A DNA stretch of 64,000 bases from Leptospira montravelensis (GCF_004770045.1 NZ_RQFO01000017.1:1-64000); one strand, 5' to 3'. Positions 6,763-16,790 are shown, numbered from the stretch's first letter. Program-made: numbers and translations. The notes: generated by a model not told the origin, from the letters alone.

Positions 6763-8567
6763 TCTGATAATTCTTCCATATAACGGCCGTCAAATAAATT
6801 GATCATTTCTTTTTGGAGGGGAGTTGGAACAAATTCTGGGTCGATCGGTCCATTCCAAAAAAGTTCAGTCACACGAATGTCGTTTTTTGTCCCCGGAGGT
6901 GGCATAAGCGGCCCTAAACTTTCAACAAGTTGTAAGGTCCGTAAATCTTGGTCAGGGTAATCAGAAGCTTCCACAAGTTCTACATCAATCACATCCCCAT
7001 CTTGGGTAATGGTATAGGCCACTACTGAAGAATAAGGATGGGGTGCCTTAGCCCAATAGTCCATATAACTTTCAGGAATGCGCATCTTTGCTGAAATATA
7101 ATTGGAGTAAGTTGGTGGAACTTTTTTTCCGCGTATCTTTTTGATATAACCTTTGACTGGGCCACTATCTGCGACTTTTTCGTTAGAGATTTTTTCCCCT
7201 TTCTCCTTATTTTCTGTTTCGTTTCCGGTAACAATTCCCCCATTTAAACCTTTCGTATCATCTGGAACATTAGGATCGATGAAATAGAATTCCATTTTTT
7301 CTGGTTGGAAGTGGTTATTTTTTTGTGAAGACTGATCTATCTTTTTATTACGTTGGAGTGTGATAGGGATAAGAAAAACAAGGCAAATCAATATCAAATG
7401 AAAGAGTAAGGAGAGTGGTAATATATTTCTAAATCCTTTTCGTAAACCTGGTTTAAAAAAAGGTTCGGAATCTCCTACCCTGTCTTCTTTTACTCCTAAA
7501 TTTTCTAAACTAAACGACTTTTCTAAAAGGTAAGAAGAATAAAAATAGATTCCAACAAGTGCCGAAATCGAAAATACCGCATAGGCAATGTTTTGTGAGG
7601 AGATAAAAAAATCTTTATCTGGAACTCCGGGTTTTAATCCAAATCCTGCCAAAAACTGAATCCCAAAAATGGGGCTGACATAAGAAAATACCCAAACTGC
7701 AGAAAACAAAAACAAAAGTAAGGTCAAAAATAAAATGGGGAATCCACGCCAGTATTCATAAACATATACATGTCCAAAACCTGGTAAGATACGGTCCCGA
7801 AATTTTGCTTTTTCTTTTACAACCAGTTCCAAACGAAAAGGAAATTTTGTCTGTGTAACTACGGCTTTTTTCCAACGTTCGCGAATACGAATTCCCTCCA
7901 TATAACGCAAATAAGGTTTTGCAACAATAGAAGGAATTTTATTTCTATTGAAACTAAAAAGCAAAATACAAAGTGAGATGGAATAATTAAAAACAAATTG
8001 GTAAACATCCACTAAAGGTGAAAGTGGTGAAAGAGATTTGTTAGGATGTAACTTTTCTGAAAGATACTGAAATCCGAAATTCAAAAGGAGAGCTAAAAAC
8101 AATACAAGTAAGACCGTATCGAACTTAGCATCTCGAATCCGCATGTCTGTACGGATTTTATCATAAGGATTTATCGTTTGTAACCTTGCCGATCTTATCG
8201 ATTCTCTTTTATGATTTCTCTTACGACTATGAATGTAGTTTGAAAGTAAAAGGATAAAACAAAGTAAAACAAATCCAAATTTTAACTGGAAACTCCTGGA
8301 ATCTTTTGCCAGAAATTCGTTGATCACAGCTTCCCATTCCAAACCCGACCTGTGCAAAAGTTCAATTGGGTAAAAGATAATCCAAGAAAGGATGTAAACT
8401 GCCACGACAGCTATGGCTCGCAGACGTAGCCGGAATTCTCCAGGAAAAGCAAAAAGAACCCCCAATGCCAAAAAAGGTCCGAGAGAAAATTGTGGGGACA
8501 TCCAAAGGAAGAAGGTTAAGGATTTTTTAGCCCAAGGAGAGAGTGATTTTACGTTTGCCGAATCCAT
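6759..8567 (-). CDS. Polytopic membrane protein with TonB-like C-terminal domain
   Basis: This 602-residue protein has about eight predicted membrane segments in the first 415 residues, with soluble stretches between. A low-complexity periplasmic linker (NKEKGEKISNEK) follows, then a TonB C-terminal-like module from about residue 500: IPESYMDYWAKAPHPYSSVVAYTI-type start, GDVIDVELVEASDYPDQDL, and a final strand near TELFWNGP. TonB proteins normally have one membrane segment, so this is a fusion of a polytopic domain to an energy-transducer-like end. It is coupled to the PrsW-like gene by a four-base overlap. The start lies 54-63 bases from the divergent glycyl-tRNA synthetase start. Function in envelope energy transduction is inference only. 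Confidence 0.6.
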   Translation of the reverse strand: MDSANVKSLSPWAKKSLTFFLWMSPQFSLGPFLALGVLFAFPGEFRLRLRAIAVVAVYILSWIIFYPIELLHRSGLEWEAVINEFLAKDSRSFQLKFGFVLLCFILLLSNYIHSRKRNHKRESIRSARLQTINPYDKIRTDMRIRDAKFDTVLLVLFLALLLNFGFQYLSEKLHPNKSLSPLSPLVDVYQFVFNYSISLCILLFSFNRNKIPSIVAKPYLRYMEGIRIRERWKKAVVTQTKFPFRLELVVKEKAKFRDRILPGFGHVYVYEYWRGFPILFLTLLLFLFSAVWVFSYVSPIFGIQFLAGFGLKPGVPDKDFFISSQNIAYAVFSISALVGIYFYSSYLLEKSFSLENLGVKEDRVGDSEPFFKPGLRKGFRNILPLSLLFHLILICLVFLIPITLQRNKKIDQSSQKNNHFQPEKMEFYFIDPNVPDDTKGLNGGIVTGNETENKEKGEKISNEKVADSGPVKGYIKKIRGKKVPPTYSNYISAKMRIPESYMDYWAKAPHPYSSVVAYTITQDGDVIDVELVEASDYPDQDLRTLQLVESLGPLMPPPGTKNDIRVTELFWNGPIDPEFVPTPLQKEMINLFDGRYMEELSE

Positions 8568-8630
8568 TCTTTAGTCTTATCTCAAGGAAAATACTTTGAA
8601 TTTTCATGGAAAACAAAAAATTTGGCGGAT

Positions 8631-10031
8631 ATGGCACAGCCGAAAGAGAAAGAAGAACAGTCGCTCAAACCCATAGTCGCAGTCTCCAAAAGAAGGGGAT
8701 TTGTTTTCCCAGGTTCCGAAATTTACGGAGGCCTTTCCAATACCTTTGACTATGGTCCGAATGGAATTGAAGTATTAAACAATCTAAAACGACTTTGGTG
8801 GGAATACTTTGTGCACAGACGGGACGACGTTTTGGGCCTTGATTCCTCTATTCTCCTCCACCCCCGCGTTTGGGAGGCATCTGGCCATATTTCCAACTTC
8901 AACGACCCCTTAATGGATTGCAAAAAATGCAAAACTCGCGTGCGAGTGGATAAATTTTTGGAGGATAAGGAAGGTGAAGGTGCTGCTACGGGGAAAAGTT
9001 TAGAAGAACTAACAAACACCATTCGAGAGAAAGCCTACGCCTGCCCTACTTGCGGAACTGTGGGAAGTTTTACCGATGCACGTCAGTTCAACTTAATGTT
9101 CAAAACATCTCACGGTGCTTCGGAAGAAGGAGCGACTGACATTTATCTTCGTCCGGAAACCGCCCAAGGGATTTTTATTAATTTCAAAAACGTCACCCAA
9201 ATTGCTCGGAAAAAAGTACCCTTTGGAATTGCTCAAATTGGAAAATCCTTCCGTAACGAAATTATGGCCCGCCAATTTATCTTTCGGACCCGTGAGTTCG
9301 AACAGATGGAAATGGAGTTTTTCTGTGAACCAGGCACTCAAAAAGAATGGTTCAAGTATTGGGTGGATTACTGCATGGACTGGCTTGTGAATGTGGTAGG
9401 CCTAAAAAAAGAGAATCTTCGCGTTCGTGAACATGAAAAGGAAGAACTTTCTTTCTATAGTGATTCCACAAGTGATATTGAATACAAATATCCATTTGGT
9501 TGGGGTGAACTTTGGGGTGTTGCTTCCAGGACTGATTATGATCTTACCCAACATGAAAAGTTTTCTTCCGAAGATTTAAAATACCATGATTTGGATCAGA
9601 AGAAAAAGTATCTTCCTTATGTTGTGGAACCGGCACTAGGCCTAAACCGCCTATTCTTAGCCGTGTTATGTGATGCTTACGAAGAAGAAAAATTAGAAAA
9701 AGACGACATTCGTACTGTATTACGATTTGGGAAACGAGTGAGCCCCATGAAAGTGGCCATTTTTCCACTTATGAAAAAAGACGGACTTGATGCCAAAGCA
9801 AAAGAGATATATTCCGATTTAAGAAACCATTGGTATGTAGACTATGATGAAAGTGGCGCCATTGGAAAACGATATCGCCGTCATGATGAGATTGGAACTC
9901 CATTCTGTGTTACCGTAGACTATGATACAATGAACGATGGAACCGTTACCATTAGAGAAAGAGATTCTATGAAACAAGAAAGAATTTCAATCACTGAGTT
10001 AAAAAATTACCTCATCAATCGAATGGTTTAG
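8631..10031 (+). CDS. glyS: Glycine--tRNA ligase (single-chain, dimeric type)
   Basis: This class II synthetase charges tRNA-Gly. The roughly 466-residue protein is of the eukaryote/archaeal-like alpha2 form and not the E. coli alpha2beta2 form. Visible hallmarks are SKRRGFVFPGSEIYGG at the start, the zinc-type pairs CKKC and CPTC in the insertion (about residues 100-145), motif 2 IGKSFRNEI with FRTREFEQMEMEFF, motif 3 EPALGLNRLFLAVL and a C-terminal anticodon-binding domain from about residue 370. An in-frame TTG lies three codons upstream (8622); the ATG at 8631 is chosen as the commoner codon, though spacing does not settle it. The next gene starts with no intervening base. Confidence 0.97.
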   Translation: MAQPKEKEEQSLKPIVAVSKRRGFVFPGSEIYGGLSNTFDYGPNGIEVLNNLKRLWWEYFVHRRDDVLGLDSSILLHPRVWEASGHISNFNDPLMDCKKCKTRVRVDKFLEDKEGEGAATGKSLEELTNTIREKAYACPTCGTVGSFTDARQFNLMFKTSHGASEEGATDIYLRPETAQGIFINFKNVTQIARKKVPFGIAQIGKSFRNEIMARQFIFRTREFEQMEMEFFCEPGTQKEWFKYWVDYCMDWLVNVVGLKKENLRVREHEKEELSFYSDSTSDIEYKYPFGWGELWGVASRTDYDLTQHEKFSSEDLKYHDLDQKKKYLPYVVEPALGLNRLFLAVLCDAYEEEKLEKDDIRTVLRFGKRVSPMKVAIFPLMKKDGLDAKAKEIYSDLRNHWYVDYDESGAIGKRYRRHDEIGTPFCVTVDYDTMNDGTVTIRERDSMKQERISITELKNYLINRMV

Positions 10032-10496
10032 GTGATTCGAGATTTAACAGAAACTGATAGAAACCAAACCATCGAACTTGTAAATCAATTTTACCGGAAG
10101 GTAAACGAACTCGAGTTAGATGGTTTGTTTCGCATCCGCCCCCGCGCTGCCACAAAATTTACTGATATCTATTTCAAACTGGTTGGAACTGGCAAAGTTT
10201 ATATGCGAGGTTTTTTCGAAGAACAAGAACTTGTTTCCTTACTCATTGGAAGGATAGAAGAAAAACCTCACTTAGAAGAAGAAAGAAGTCTTTTTATCGA
10301 TCTTGCTGTCACCAAACTAGGCAAAAAGAAAAAAGGATACATGTCTGCCCTTTTAGAGGATGTCGATCTTTGGTGCAAAGAAAAATCCATTCCCGCCATT
10401 GAACTCAGAGCCATTTTACAGAACGAAGAAGCCGTTAAGTTCTGGGACAAATCTTCCTTTGAAAGATTTTACATTCGCTACCGTAAACGGGTGTGA
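10032..10496 (+). CDS. GNAT-family N-acetyltransferase
   Basis: This 154-residue protein of the GCN5-related acetyltransferase fold uses acetyl-CoA to modify an amino group. The layout is visible: an N-terminal strand-helix (MIRDLTETDRNQTIELVNQFY), the central strand ELVSLLIGRIE, then LFIDLAVTKLGKKKKGYMSALLEDV, where the usual RxxGxG/A pantetheine loop is degenerate (KLGKKKKGY), and a C-terminal AIELRAILQNEEAVKFWDKSSFERF. The start is a GTG immediately after the TAG of the synthetase gene, so it is co-transcribed and coupled. The substrate is unknown; ribosomal proteins or small amines are typical for such partners. Confidence 0.8.
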   Translation: MIRDLTETDRNQTIELVNQFYRKVNELELDGLFRIRPRAATKFTDIYFKLVGTGKVYMRGFFEEQELVSLLIGRIEEKPHLEEERSLFIDLAVTKLGKKKKGYMSALLEDVDLWCKEKSIPAIELRAILQNEEAVKFWDKSSFERFYIRYRKRV

Positions 10497-10695
10497 CTAA
10501 AATCCCATAGACCTTTTTTACCTGACGTTCACTACCCACTTAGAAACTCCTTTACCAACCCGAAAGCAAGTACCTGGAATCTTTCGAATTACTAAGAAAT
10601 GCCTCTTTTTTTCCTATTTGTAGTGAAAATATCCTTGCCCCAAATAAGGCATTTTGACACAGTTTTATCTTAGAAAATTCAGAGGTGAAATATAT

Positions 10696-11625
10696 ATGAT
10701 TCGAAAAGGTCTTTTAGCCATTTTTATCACAATTGCTCTTGCAACTCCTGTCCTTGCCAGTTCCGGTTCTTCTTCCAAACCACTTGCAGGCACTTATCCC
10801 ATTATCCTTTCTCATGGCCTTTTTGGCTGGGGCGAAAACTCCGGTGGAATCATTAGTATTGTAAACTATTGGGGTGGATCTGACGACTACCTAAGAAGCC
10901 AAGGAGCTACGGTATTTGCTCCAGGAAAAACAGCTGCCAACTCAAACGAAGTTCGTGCTGCGGAACTAAAAGCGGCTATTCTTACTTATGCTGCTGCTAC
11001 CAATTACACTGGAAAATTCCACATCCTTGGACATTCACAAGGTGGACTTGATAGCCGTTATATGGTTTCTAACTTAGGACTTTCGGGCCGCACAGCAACA
11101 CTCACTACTCTGAACACACCACACTACGGATCACCGATTGCTGATATCGTGAAGACAGTTTTACCTAGTTGGATCCAACCATTTGTAGCAAGCATCGTTG
11201 AAACTCTTGTGAAAATTGTTTATGGTGGTACTAACCAACAAAACGCATTGGCGGCACTTTCCTCTTTGAGCAAAGAAGGACTTACCTCTTTTAATTCTTA
11301 TACTCCTAACAGATCAGGAGTAAAATATTTCTCTTACGGATCTTCAATCACCATTCCTGACCTCATCCAACACCCACTTATGGGTATCCTTCACCCTGCT
11401 TGTGGTGCTGGTGGACTTTTCCAAGGACAAGGTTTTACTAACGATGGTCTCGTTCCACTTTCTTCACAAAAATGGGGAACATGGAAAGGTGGGCCTTCTT
11501 ATGGAATTTTTACTACAGGGATCGACCACTTACAAGCATCCAACACTCTTCGTTCAGGAAGTCTTTGGTATGATGTGGAAGGTTTTTATATGAATATGGC
11601 TTCTAACATGAAGGCTAATCAATAG
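10696..11625 (+). CDS. Secreted triacylglycerol lipase (family I type)
   Basis: This is an extracellular lipase of the Pseudomonas/Burkholderia family, hydrolysing long-chain triglycerides. The start at 10696 is supported by an AGAGGTG box and by the signal peptide that follows (MIRKGLLAIFITIALATPVLA, cleavage before SSG). The oxyanion-hole segment is IILSHGLFGW. The nucleophile is Ser114 in GHSQGG, the Asp is in TNDGLVPLSS and the His in GIDHLQ. The product is about 309 residues, normal for the family. It is followed by a terminator and then by a lipase-foldase gene, so folding in the periplasm before secretion is expected to need that partner. Confidence 0.9.
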   Translation: MIRKGLLAIFITIALATPVLASSGSSSKPLAGTYPIILSHGLFGWGENSGGIISIVNYWGGSDDYLRSQGATVFAPGKTAANSNEVRAAELKAAILTYAAATNYTGKFHILGHSQGGLDSRYMVSNLGLSGRTATLTTLNTPHYGSPIADIVKTVLPSWIQPFVASIVETLVKIVYGGTNQQNALAALSSLSKEGLTSFNSYTPNRSGVKYFSYGSSITIPDLIQHPLMGILHPACGAGGLFQGQGFTNDGLVPLSSQKWGTWKGGPSYGIFTTGIDHLQASNTLRSGSLWYDVEGFYMNMASNMKANQ

Positions 11626-11646
11626 TCCACTACCGAAGATTTTTTT

Positions 11647-11676
11647 AAAAACCCAAGCGCTTGCTTGGGTTTTTTT
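11647..11676 (+). terminator. Terminator between lipase and foldase genes
   Basis: AAAACCCAAGC, loop GCTT and GCTTGGGTTTT form a perfect stem followed by a T run. It probably attenuates rather than abolishes transcription into the foldase gene, since both products are needed in unequal amounts. Confidence 0.85.
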
Positions 11677-11720
11677 GTTTCCAGAAGTATCAATCCATCC
11701 TTTACTACGAACCATCTCTT

Positions 11721-12770
11721 ATGAATCTTAAAATCTTTCGTTATCTTAGTTATGTTTTGGGAGCCATCCTCCTGCTTTATATTGTGTACCGTATCATTGG
11801 ACCGAAGGAATTGGAAATCTCAAATGAGGAAAATCCCAATGACAAAGCAGAATCATACTTTCGAACACAAAGTGATGGTTTCTCTGTGGACCCCTTTTAC
11901 TTAGAATCTGCAAAAACAATCTTTTCTCCAGACGGACAATTCCTTCGATTTGATGAAATATTAAGTCGTGCCAAATCAGGTGAATTAAATTTAGTTTCTG
12001 AACTTTGGAATTTACGCAGACAATGCCCGGAAGGAAGCACCAGGGAACAATGTCACGAATATATCAAAGCATTTCTTCAAAACGAATACGGTGGAGAAGA
12101 CGCTAAAAGACTCATCAATATGCTCTCCAATTATCTGAAATATGAAGAGGCAATGGTACATTTAGATCCTTCTAGTAAGTCATACACCAACCAAGAAAGA
12201 TACGAACAAATCAAACAACTTCGTAGGAAGTATTTTGCAAAAGAAGATGCAGAACTCATTTTCGGTTTAGAAGAAGCAACCGCAGATTTTAGTTTTAATA
12301 GAAAAAATTTCCTCGATGAAACCAAAAATCTAAAAGCTGACGAAAGACTAAGATTATATGAAGATTATCGAAAAAAATCTTTTGGAAACTATTACAATGC
12401 TGTAGTTGCTAGAGAACCATTATTTGATAAATTCGAAAACGAAATGGATTTAAGACAGGCTGAACTTTCAAGGTTATCCGGTTCAGAGAAAGAATCAAAA
12501 GAAAAAGAAGTTCGCATTCGTTACTTTGGAAAAGATGGAAATGATCGAATGGAAAAGGTTCTCAAGGAAATAAAAGAAGAAGAGGAAAAAATTTCTAAAC
12601 TCCAAGGAGAAGAAAAAAACCTTCTTAAAAACTATCCGAATCTTTCCGAATCAGAACGTGAAAAAAAATTAATGGAACTTAGAATCCAAACCTTAGGAAG
12701 CAAGGAATTAGCAGAGGAATATACAAGAAGAATGGAATATGAGAAAACACTCAAGAATTCCGAAAATTAA
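11721..12770 (+). CDS. Lipase-specific foldase (Lif/LipB-type chaperone)
   Basis: The protein, about 349 residues, has a single N-terminal membrane anchor (IFRYLSYVLGAILLLYIVYRII) and a long, charged, helix-rich body, as in steric lipase foldases held in the inner membrane. The key motif of the family, R-x-x-x-F-plus acidic, appears as LRRKYFAKEDAELIFGLEEA near residue 175. The start at 11721 is used because an earlier in-frame ATG would lie inside the terminator of the lipase gene. It stands next to a family I lipase, the typical arrangement. The last 32 bases overlap the lnt start, so the foldase and lnt frames are coupled. Confidence 0.85.
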   Translation: MNLKIFRYLSYVLGAILLLYIVYRIIGPKELEISNEENPNDKAESYFRTQSDGFSVDPFYLESAKTIFSPDGQFLRFDEILSRAKSGELNLVSELWNLRRQCPEGSTREQCHEYIKAFLQNEYGGEDAKRLINMLSNYLKYEEAMVHLDPSSKSYTNQERYEQIKQLRRKYFAKEDAELIFGLEEATADFSFNRKNFLDETKNLKADERLRLYEDYRKKSFGNYYNAVVAREPLFDKFENEMDLRQAELSRLSGSEKESKEKEVRIRYFGKDGNDRMEKVLKEIKEEEEKISKLQGEEKNLLKNYPNLSESEREKKLMELRIQTLGSKELAEEYTRRMEYEKTLKNSEN

Positions 12771-14361
12771 ACATCCTCTTCTTTTACTTTTACCAGTAGC
12801 AATTTTATTTGCATTGGCACTGGAACCCTTCGGATTATCATCCGCGGGGTTTCTCTGTATATTTTTGATACTCTATATCACAAAACAACTTACTATCATT
12901 TCTAGTTGGAAACAAACTTTCATTGCTACCCTATTATTTTCAAGCCTTGTTACTTTAACCAGCTTCTACTGGATTTGGAATGCCATAAGAAATATATCGG
13001 GACAGGGGATTTTCGCCTCCTCCCTTCTGTTTTTGGTCTATGCACTTCTATCGTTTTATAAAATAGGTTTTATTTTTTTGGGCTCTGTTTTTCTCACCAA
13101 ACAGAGAATCATTAAAGATTCATATTTTTTTTTATTGGTTTTACCTTCTCTTTTTTTGATTTCCGATTGGATTTGCCCAATGATCTTTCCCGTGTATTGG
13201 GGAGACTTGTTTCGTAACCAAATCCTTTGGAGGCAAATGGCAAGATTTGGGGTAGAGGTATTAGGATTTGTTTCGGTCATCTCGGCCGCCTTATTTTATT
13301 TGTTGTTTTTAAAACAGACAAAAGGGATCCGAAGTTATTTTTCTTACCTATTACCAATTGTTTGTTTTTTCTCGATTAATTTATACTTCCTCGCAGAAAC
13401 CATTCCTCAAGGTAGTATGGTACATCTTGCATTAATACAACCAAACACAAAATTTGCAAAACGGGAAATTCAGGAAAACCAAGTATGGATGACAAATACC
13501 ATCCAAACAGTTTACGATATAGGTTTAGAAACCATTCGTTTCGCACCCAAACCGATTGATTTACTGGTACTACCTGAGTCTTCCATTCCATTTCTTGGCA
13601 CCTTAGATTCAAAAAACCCCGATTCAACGTATAGCAAAAGTTTTGTGGAAATTACAGAAAGCCTCGTTACACTCAGTAATGCACCTCTTGTTTTTAATGA
13701 ATTGGTATGGGACGGAGGGTCTAGAAACTCATTTACCCTCCTGCATCCAATATCTCTAATCACAGAAAGAAGATACAAACAGGCACTATTACCTTTTGGT
13801 GAATATTTACCGGGAGAAAATCACTTTCCTTGGCTTAGAAACATATTTCCAGAAACGAGCCATCATATTCCCGGCAACCTAACAGACGCTTTAAGATTCC
13901 AAACCAAAACGGGAGAAACGGTTACACTTAGTCCGATGATTTGTTATGAAATCCTATACCCCGAATTAGGTCGTAAGATGATAGGACATTCCCCATCGGA
14001 ATTCATTCTCAATCTCACCAATGATTCCTGGTTTGAAAGTCAGACAGAAACGATGCAACATGCAGGCGCCGGTAGACTTAGATCGATCGAACTCGGAAGG
14101 CCCGTTGTCCGTGTTGCCGTCACTGGCCTTACCACTGCCTATGATTTCTGGGGAAGAGAAATGATGGGAGAATTACAAACATTCCAAAAAGCTATCGGTT
14201 ATTTGGATTTGCCATTAGTTCCTAAGGAAAGAATGACTCCTTATATCCAATTCGGACCTAGTCCTTGGCGAATCATGGCTGTTTTTCTAATATTTTTTGT
14301 ATTTTTCCGTAGTCCTCGACCTATACTCCTCAATAAAATGAAAAATGAAATTGAAATTTAG
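12739..14361 (+). CDS. lnt: Apolipoprotein N-acyltransferase
   Basis: Lnt adds the third acyl chain to the N-terminal cysteine of bacterial lipoproteins at the periplasmic face of the inner membrane. The 540-residue protein has about seven membrane segments in its first 215 residues, then a nitrilase-fold domain beginning VHLALIQPN. The catalytic triad is visible: Glu in LVLPESSIPF, Lys in YKQALLPFGEYLPG and Cys in SPMICYEILYPE. NLTNDSWF and GRLRSIELGRPVVR are also typical. A final membrane segment follows. The ATG lies inside the foldase gene, preceded by GGAAT, and the overlap suggests translational coupling. Confidence 0.93.
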   Translation: MRKHSRIPKIKHPLLLLLPVAILFALALEPFGLSSAGFLCIFLILYITKQLTIISSWKQTFIATLLFSSLVTLTSFYWIWNAIRNISGQGIFASSLLFLVYALLSFYKIGFIFLGSVFLTKQRIIKDSYFFLLVLPSLFLISDWICPMIFPVYWGDLFRNQILWRQMARFGVEVLGFVSVISAALFYLLFLKQTKGIRSYFSYLLPIVCFFSINLYFLAETIPQGSMVHLALIQPNTKFAKREIQENQVWMTNTIQTVYDIGLETIRFAPKPIDLLVLPESSIPFLGTLDSKNPDSTYSKSFVEITESLVTLSNAPLVFNELVWDGGSRNSFTLLHPISLITERRYKQALLPFGEYLPGENHFPWLRNIFPETSHHIPGNLTDALRFQTKTGETVTLSPMICYEILYPELGRKMIGHSPSEFILNLTNDSWFESQTETMQHAGAGRLRSIELGRPVVRVAVTGLTTAYDFWGREMMGELQTFQKAIGYLDLPLVPKERMTPYIQFGPSPWRIMAVFLIFFVFFRSPRPILLNKMKNEIEI

Positions 14362-14386
14362 GTAAGGATAGAAAGGCTATTCGAAT

Positions 14387-14683
14387 ATGGAATGGGAAAA
14401 AATACTTCGCGATGCGGTGAAAGAAAATTCAATTAAGGAATTGTATCTCAGAAAGGTACCTTCTTTAAAGACCTGCGAAGATTGGAATAAGGTCGTAGAA
14501 GTGGGAACAGTGGACCACAAAACGAAGTATGCGTATTATAAGGGTGGACTTGTTAAATATGGAGAAAGGTTGTTCTTTGTGACACAAGAACGTTTGGACG
14601 CAGTTTCTCCCTTTCGTAAATGGGATTTTAAAAACAAAATCAAAGTAACTGACCCAGAACTTGCTGCTGGCGAAAAAAAATAA
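14387..14683 (+). CDS. Conserved hypothetical small protein
   Basis: The 98-residue, charged, soluble protein carries no recognised motif. It starts MEWEKILRDAVKEN and contains a central strand-rich part (KTKYAYYKGGLVKYGERLFFV). There is no signal peptide, membrane segment or cysteine pair beyond one Cys. It lies 25 bases after lnt and before a strong terminator, so it is probably the last gene of the foldase-lnt transcript. The function is unknown. Confidence 0.65.
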   Translation: MEWEKILRDAVKENSIKELYLRKVPSLKTCEDWNKVVEVGTVDHKTKYAYYKGGLVKYGERLFFVTQERLDAVSPFRKWDFKNKIKVTDPELAAGEKK

Positions 14684-14731
14684 ATTCCTACACTGGTAAT
14701 TGATTTCCTACACGAATCAATTGCTGTACAT

Positions 14732-14766
14732 AAAAAAAAGACCAACTTTAGTTGGTCTTTTTTTAT
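14732..14766. terminator. Bidirectional terminator
   Basis: AGACCAAC, loop TTTA and GTTGGTCT form a perfect 8-bp stem flanked by A and T runs, so it can stop transcription from both sides. It separates the plus-strand lnt group from the minus-strand XPB-N-like gene. The sequence TGTACATAAAAAA before it also precedes the 5S copy 1 terminator. Confidence 0.85.
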
Positions 14767-14789
14767 TATAAACAGAAAAGTTTCTTAAA

Positions 14790-16790
14790 CTAACGATTCA
14801 GTCGAATGATCATGTTTAATTTTTCTGCAATGGCAATGACTTCCATCACCTTCGATTTCTCGATGATGATTCCTGTCGGACTCACTTCTTCTAAAACAAA
14901 TTTTTTGCCTTTGATCTGACCCAAAAGAAGTTCCATCACCTGAGAGTCTTTGGTTCTCAGGAGAACTGAATCTTCTGTAATAGTAACGATAGGAAGGTTA
15001 TTACCCCAATCATCCAATAAGAAGAGTAAGTTCTGAGCAAGTTCCGCCTTCGATGATTCTCTTAAAAAATGAATGAAAGTTTCTTTATCATAACCAAGCA
15101 AAATTCCCAATTGGAAACTATCTTTGGTAAGTAAAAAAGTATAAACCCTATCGTAATCTTTTAACTCACAGAAAGCTTTTAATAAATGAATTCCATGTAA
15201 AGAAACTCGATCAGGGAAAGCAATGATCGAGAAGTCAGGGTTGATGGTAATTCCACCTTTTTCTGTTACCGTAACCAGAGGTTCATGGTTGAAATAGTGG
15301 GCTCCAAGCTCGGAAAGGCTAAGGTTTCTTTGCGGATATTCTACTTCAATAAGACCAAAGAGTTGTAAGTAAAAAATAGCAGAAATGATTTCTTTACGTA
15401 AGTCTGCTAAATCCTCTTCATAAGTTTTGATCTGAAATGTTGGTGAAAAAACCAAATGGTCACGAATGATATGAGAAAAAATCACTGAAGAGTTGATTTT
15501 TCCATGTGCCATTATGAGTTTTACTGTTTTGTCTAAAATACCTTTTTCGTAAAACGGGACTTCGGTGGCAGTAAACACTTCTGCTGGATTGAGACGACGT
15601 GTTCTTGCCTCATTCACTTCATGAATCACAAGCTTCATGATTTCAAAGATGTCTTTCTTTAAAAATTCATCAGTTTCTTGAATGAGAATTACGTTTTCAC
15701 CTTTGATATCTACATATCCTAAAAGTTTTAAGATAGGAAGGATCAGTTCAATTTGATACACCTGGCTTTTTTCAGGAAAAATTTCTATATCAGGAGATAA
15801 AAGTTCGGTTTCCGTTCTTTTGTGATCTGCTTGTTTGATTTTCCCAGATTTTGCAAGGTTCAAACCTTTACGCGAAATATAGGAAATGAGTTTTTTTACG
15901 TTTAAGAAAAAGTCGAGACCATTGGCAGAAATTTTTTCCTGACGAACTCGGGTTCCTTTTTTTACAGGAGGTAAAATAGGAGAAAACTGCAAAAAATCCA
16001 AAATTTCTTTTGGAATCACAATCACTCGAATGAATTTGTCTTCAACGTAATATAAATCACGAACTAAATAAAGAGATGTAAGGTGAGGGATGGTTTGTTC
16101 AAACCTACCACGATTTACCGTGATATAATTACGAATGGTATTTGCTTCAATGACACCACCATGAATGTAAATTTGGTGAAGGACATCTTTATCAAAATCA
16201 GAAAGGCCATCGATTAACTTTTGAAGGAACTCTTGTTCGAGAGCATTCTTTAAAAATGTTTCAATGTGTTCGCCTTTTTTGGCACCTACAGCTTCTTTCC
16301 ATTCTTCTGGAAGTTCCGCTAGTGTTGCTTTGTGTAAAGCTTTCTCAATCGAGAATTTAAACTTTTCACCTTTAGGATTTGTTTCTACTTTGATGAGTTT
16401 TAAGTATTCATCATACGTATGGTATTTATCTAAATTGTTAGTGAGACGTTCGCGGTTCTTTCTTTGGTATAGAAGGTAGTACTTTCTGAGTACGTTCAGT
16501 TCCATCTCCACGTTAATGGGAGGAATGTTGACCTTTCTCGAAATTTCTCCGAGTGTCATGACCCCTTTGTTCTTTAATATGGAGGTCAGAATATTGACTT
16601 GGAGGGGAGTGAACTTTTCCAGAATCCCTTTTAGGTAAAATTCGTTCTGGAAAATCTCCATGAGGCCCAAAATAGTCGATTTTTTGTCCTTTCCTGGGAT
16701 CTTTTGGATGTTCCAAAGGCTTGCGATTTTTTTGATCTCGTTGAGATCGAGTTTCTCTAACTCTTGGTACAGGACAGTTTCTTGGCTCAT
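14790..16790 (-). CDS. XPB/Ssl2 N-terminal (Helicase_C_3-like) domain protein without motor
   Basis: This 666-residue soluble protein has several winged-helix-like segments (for example [20 protein letters not shown] and [17 protein letters not shown]). Its C-terminal module is of the XPB/Ssl2 helicase N-terminal type: [46 protein letters not shown] sequence beginning near residue 525, then [21 protein letters not shown]. No Walker A, DEAD or other helicase motor motif is present, so it is not a helicase by itself. Related proteins occur in actinobacteria and spirochaetes, often as hypotheticals. A role in DNA or chromatin-like binding is inference. It is transcribed alone, divergently from the ABC1 kinase gene. 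Confidence 0.65.
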   Translation of the reverse strand: MSQETVLYQELEKLDLNEIKKIASLWNIQKIPGKDKKSTILGLMEIFQNEFYLKGILEKFTPLQVNILTSILKNKGVMTLGEISRKVNIPPINVEMELNVLRKYYLLYQRKNRERLTNNLDKYHTYDEYLKLIKVETNPKGEKFKFSIEKALHKATLAELPEEWKEAVGAKKGEHIETFLKNALEQEFLQKLIDGLSDFDKDVLHQIYIHGGVIEANTIRNYITVNRGRFEQTIPHLTSLYLVRDLYYVEDKFIRVIVIPKEILDFLQFSPILPPVKKGTRVRQEKISANGLDFFLNVKKLISYISRKGLNLAKSGKIKQADHKRTETELLSPDIEIFPEKSQVYQIELILPILKLLGYVDIKGENVILIQETDEFLKKDIFEIMKLVIHEVNEARTRRLNPAEVFTATEVPFYEKGILDKTVKLIMAHGKINSSVIFSHIIRDHLVFSPTFQIKTYEEDLADLRKEIISAIFYLQLFGLIEVEYPQRNLSLSELGAHYFNHEPLVTVTEKGGITINPDFSIIAFPDRVSLHGIHLLKAFCELKDYDRVYTFLLTKDSFQLGILLGYDKETFIHFLRESSKAELAQNLLFLLDDWGNNLPIVTITEDSVLLRTKDSQVMELLLGQIKGKKFVLEEVSPTGIIIEKSKVMEVIAIAEKLNMIIRLNR

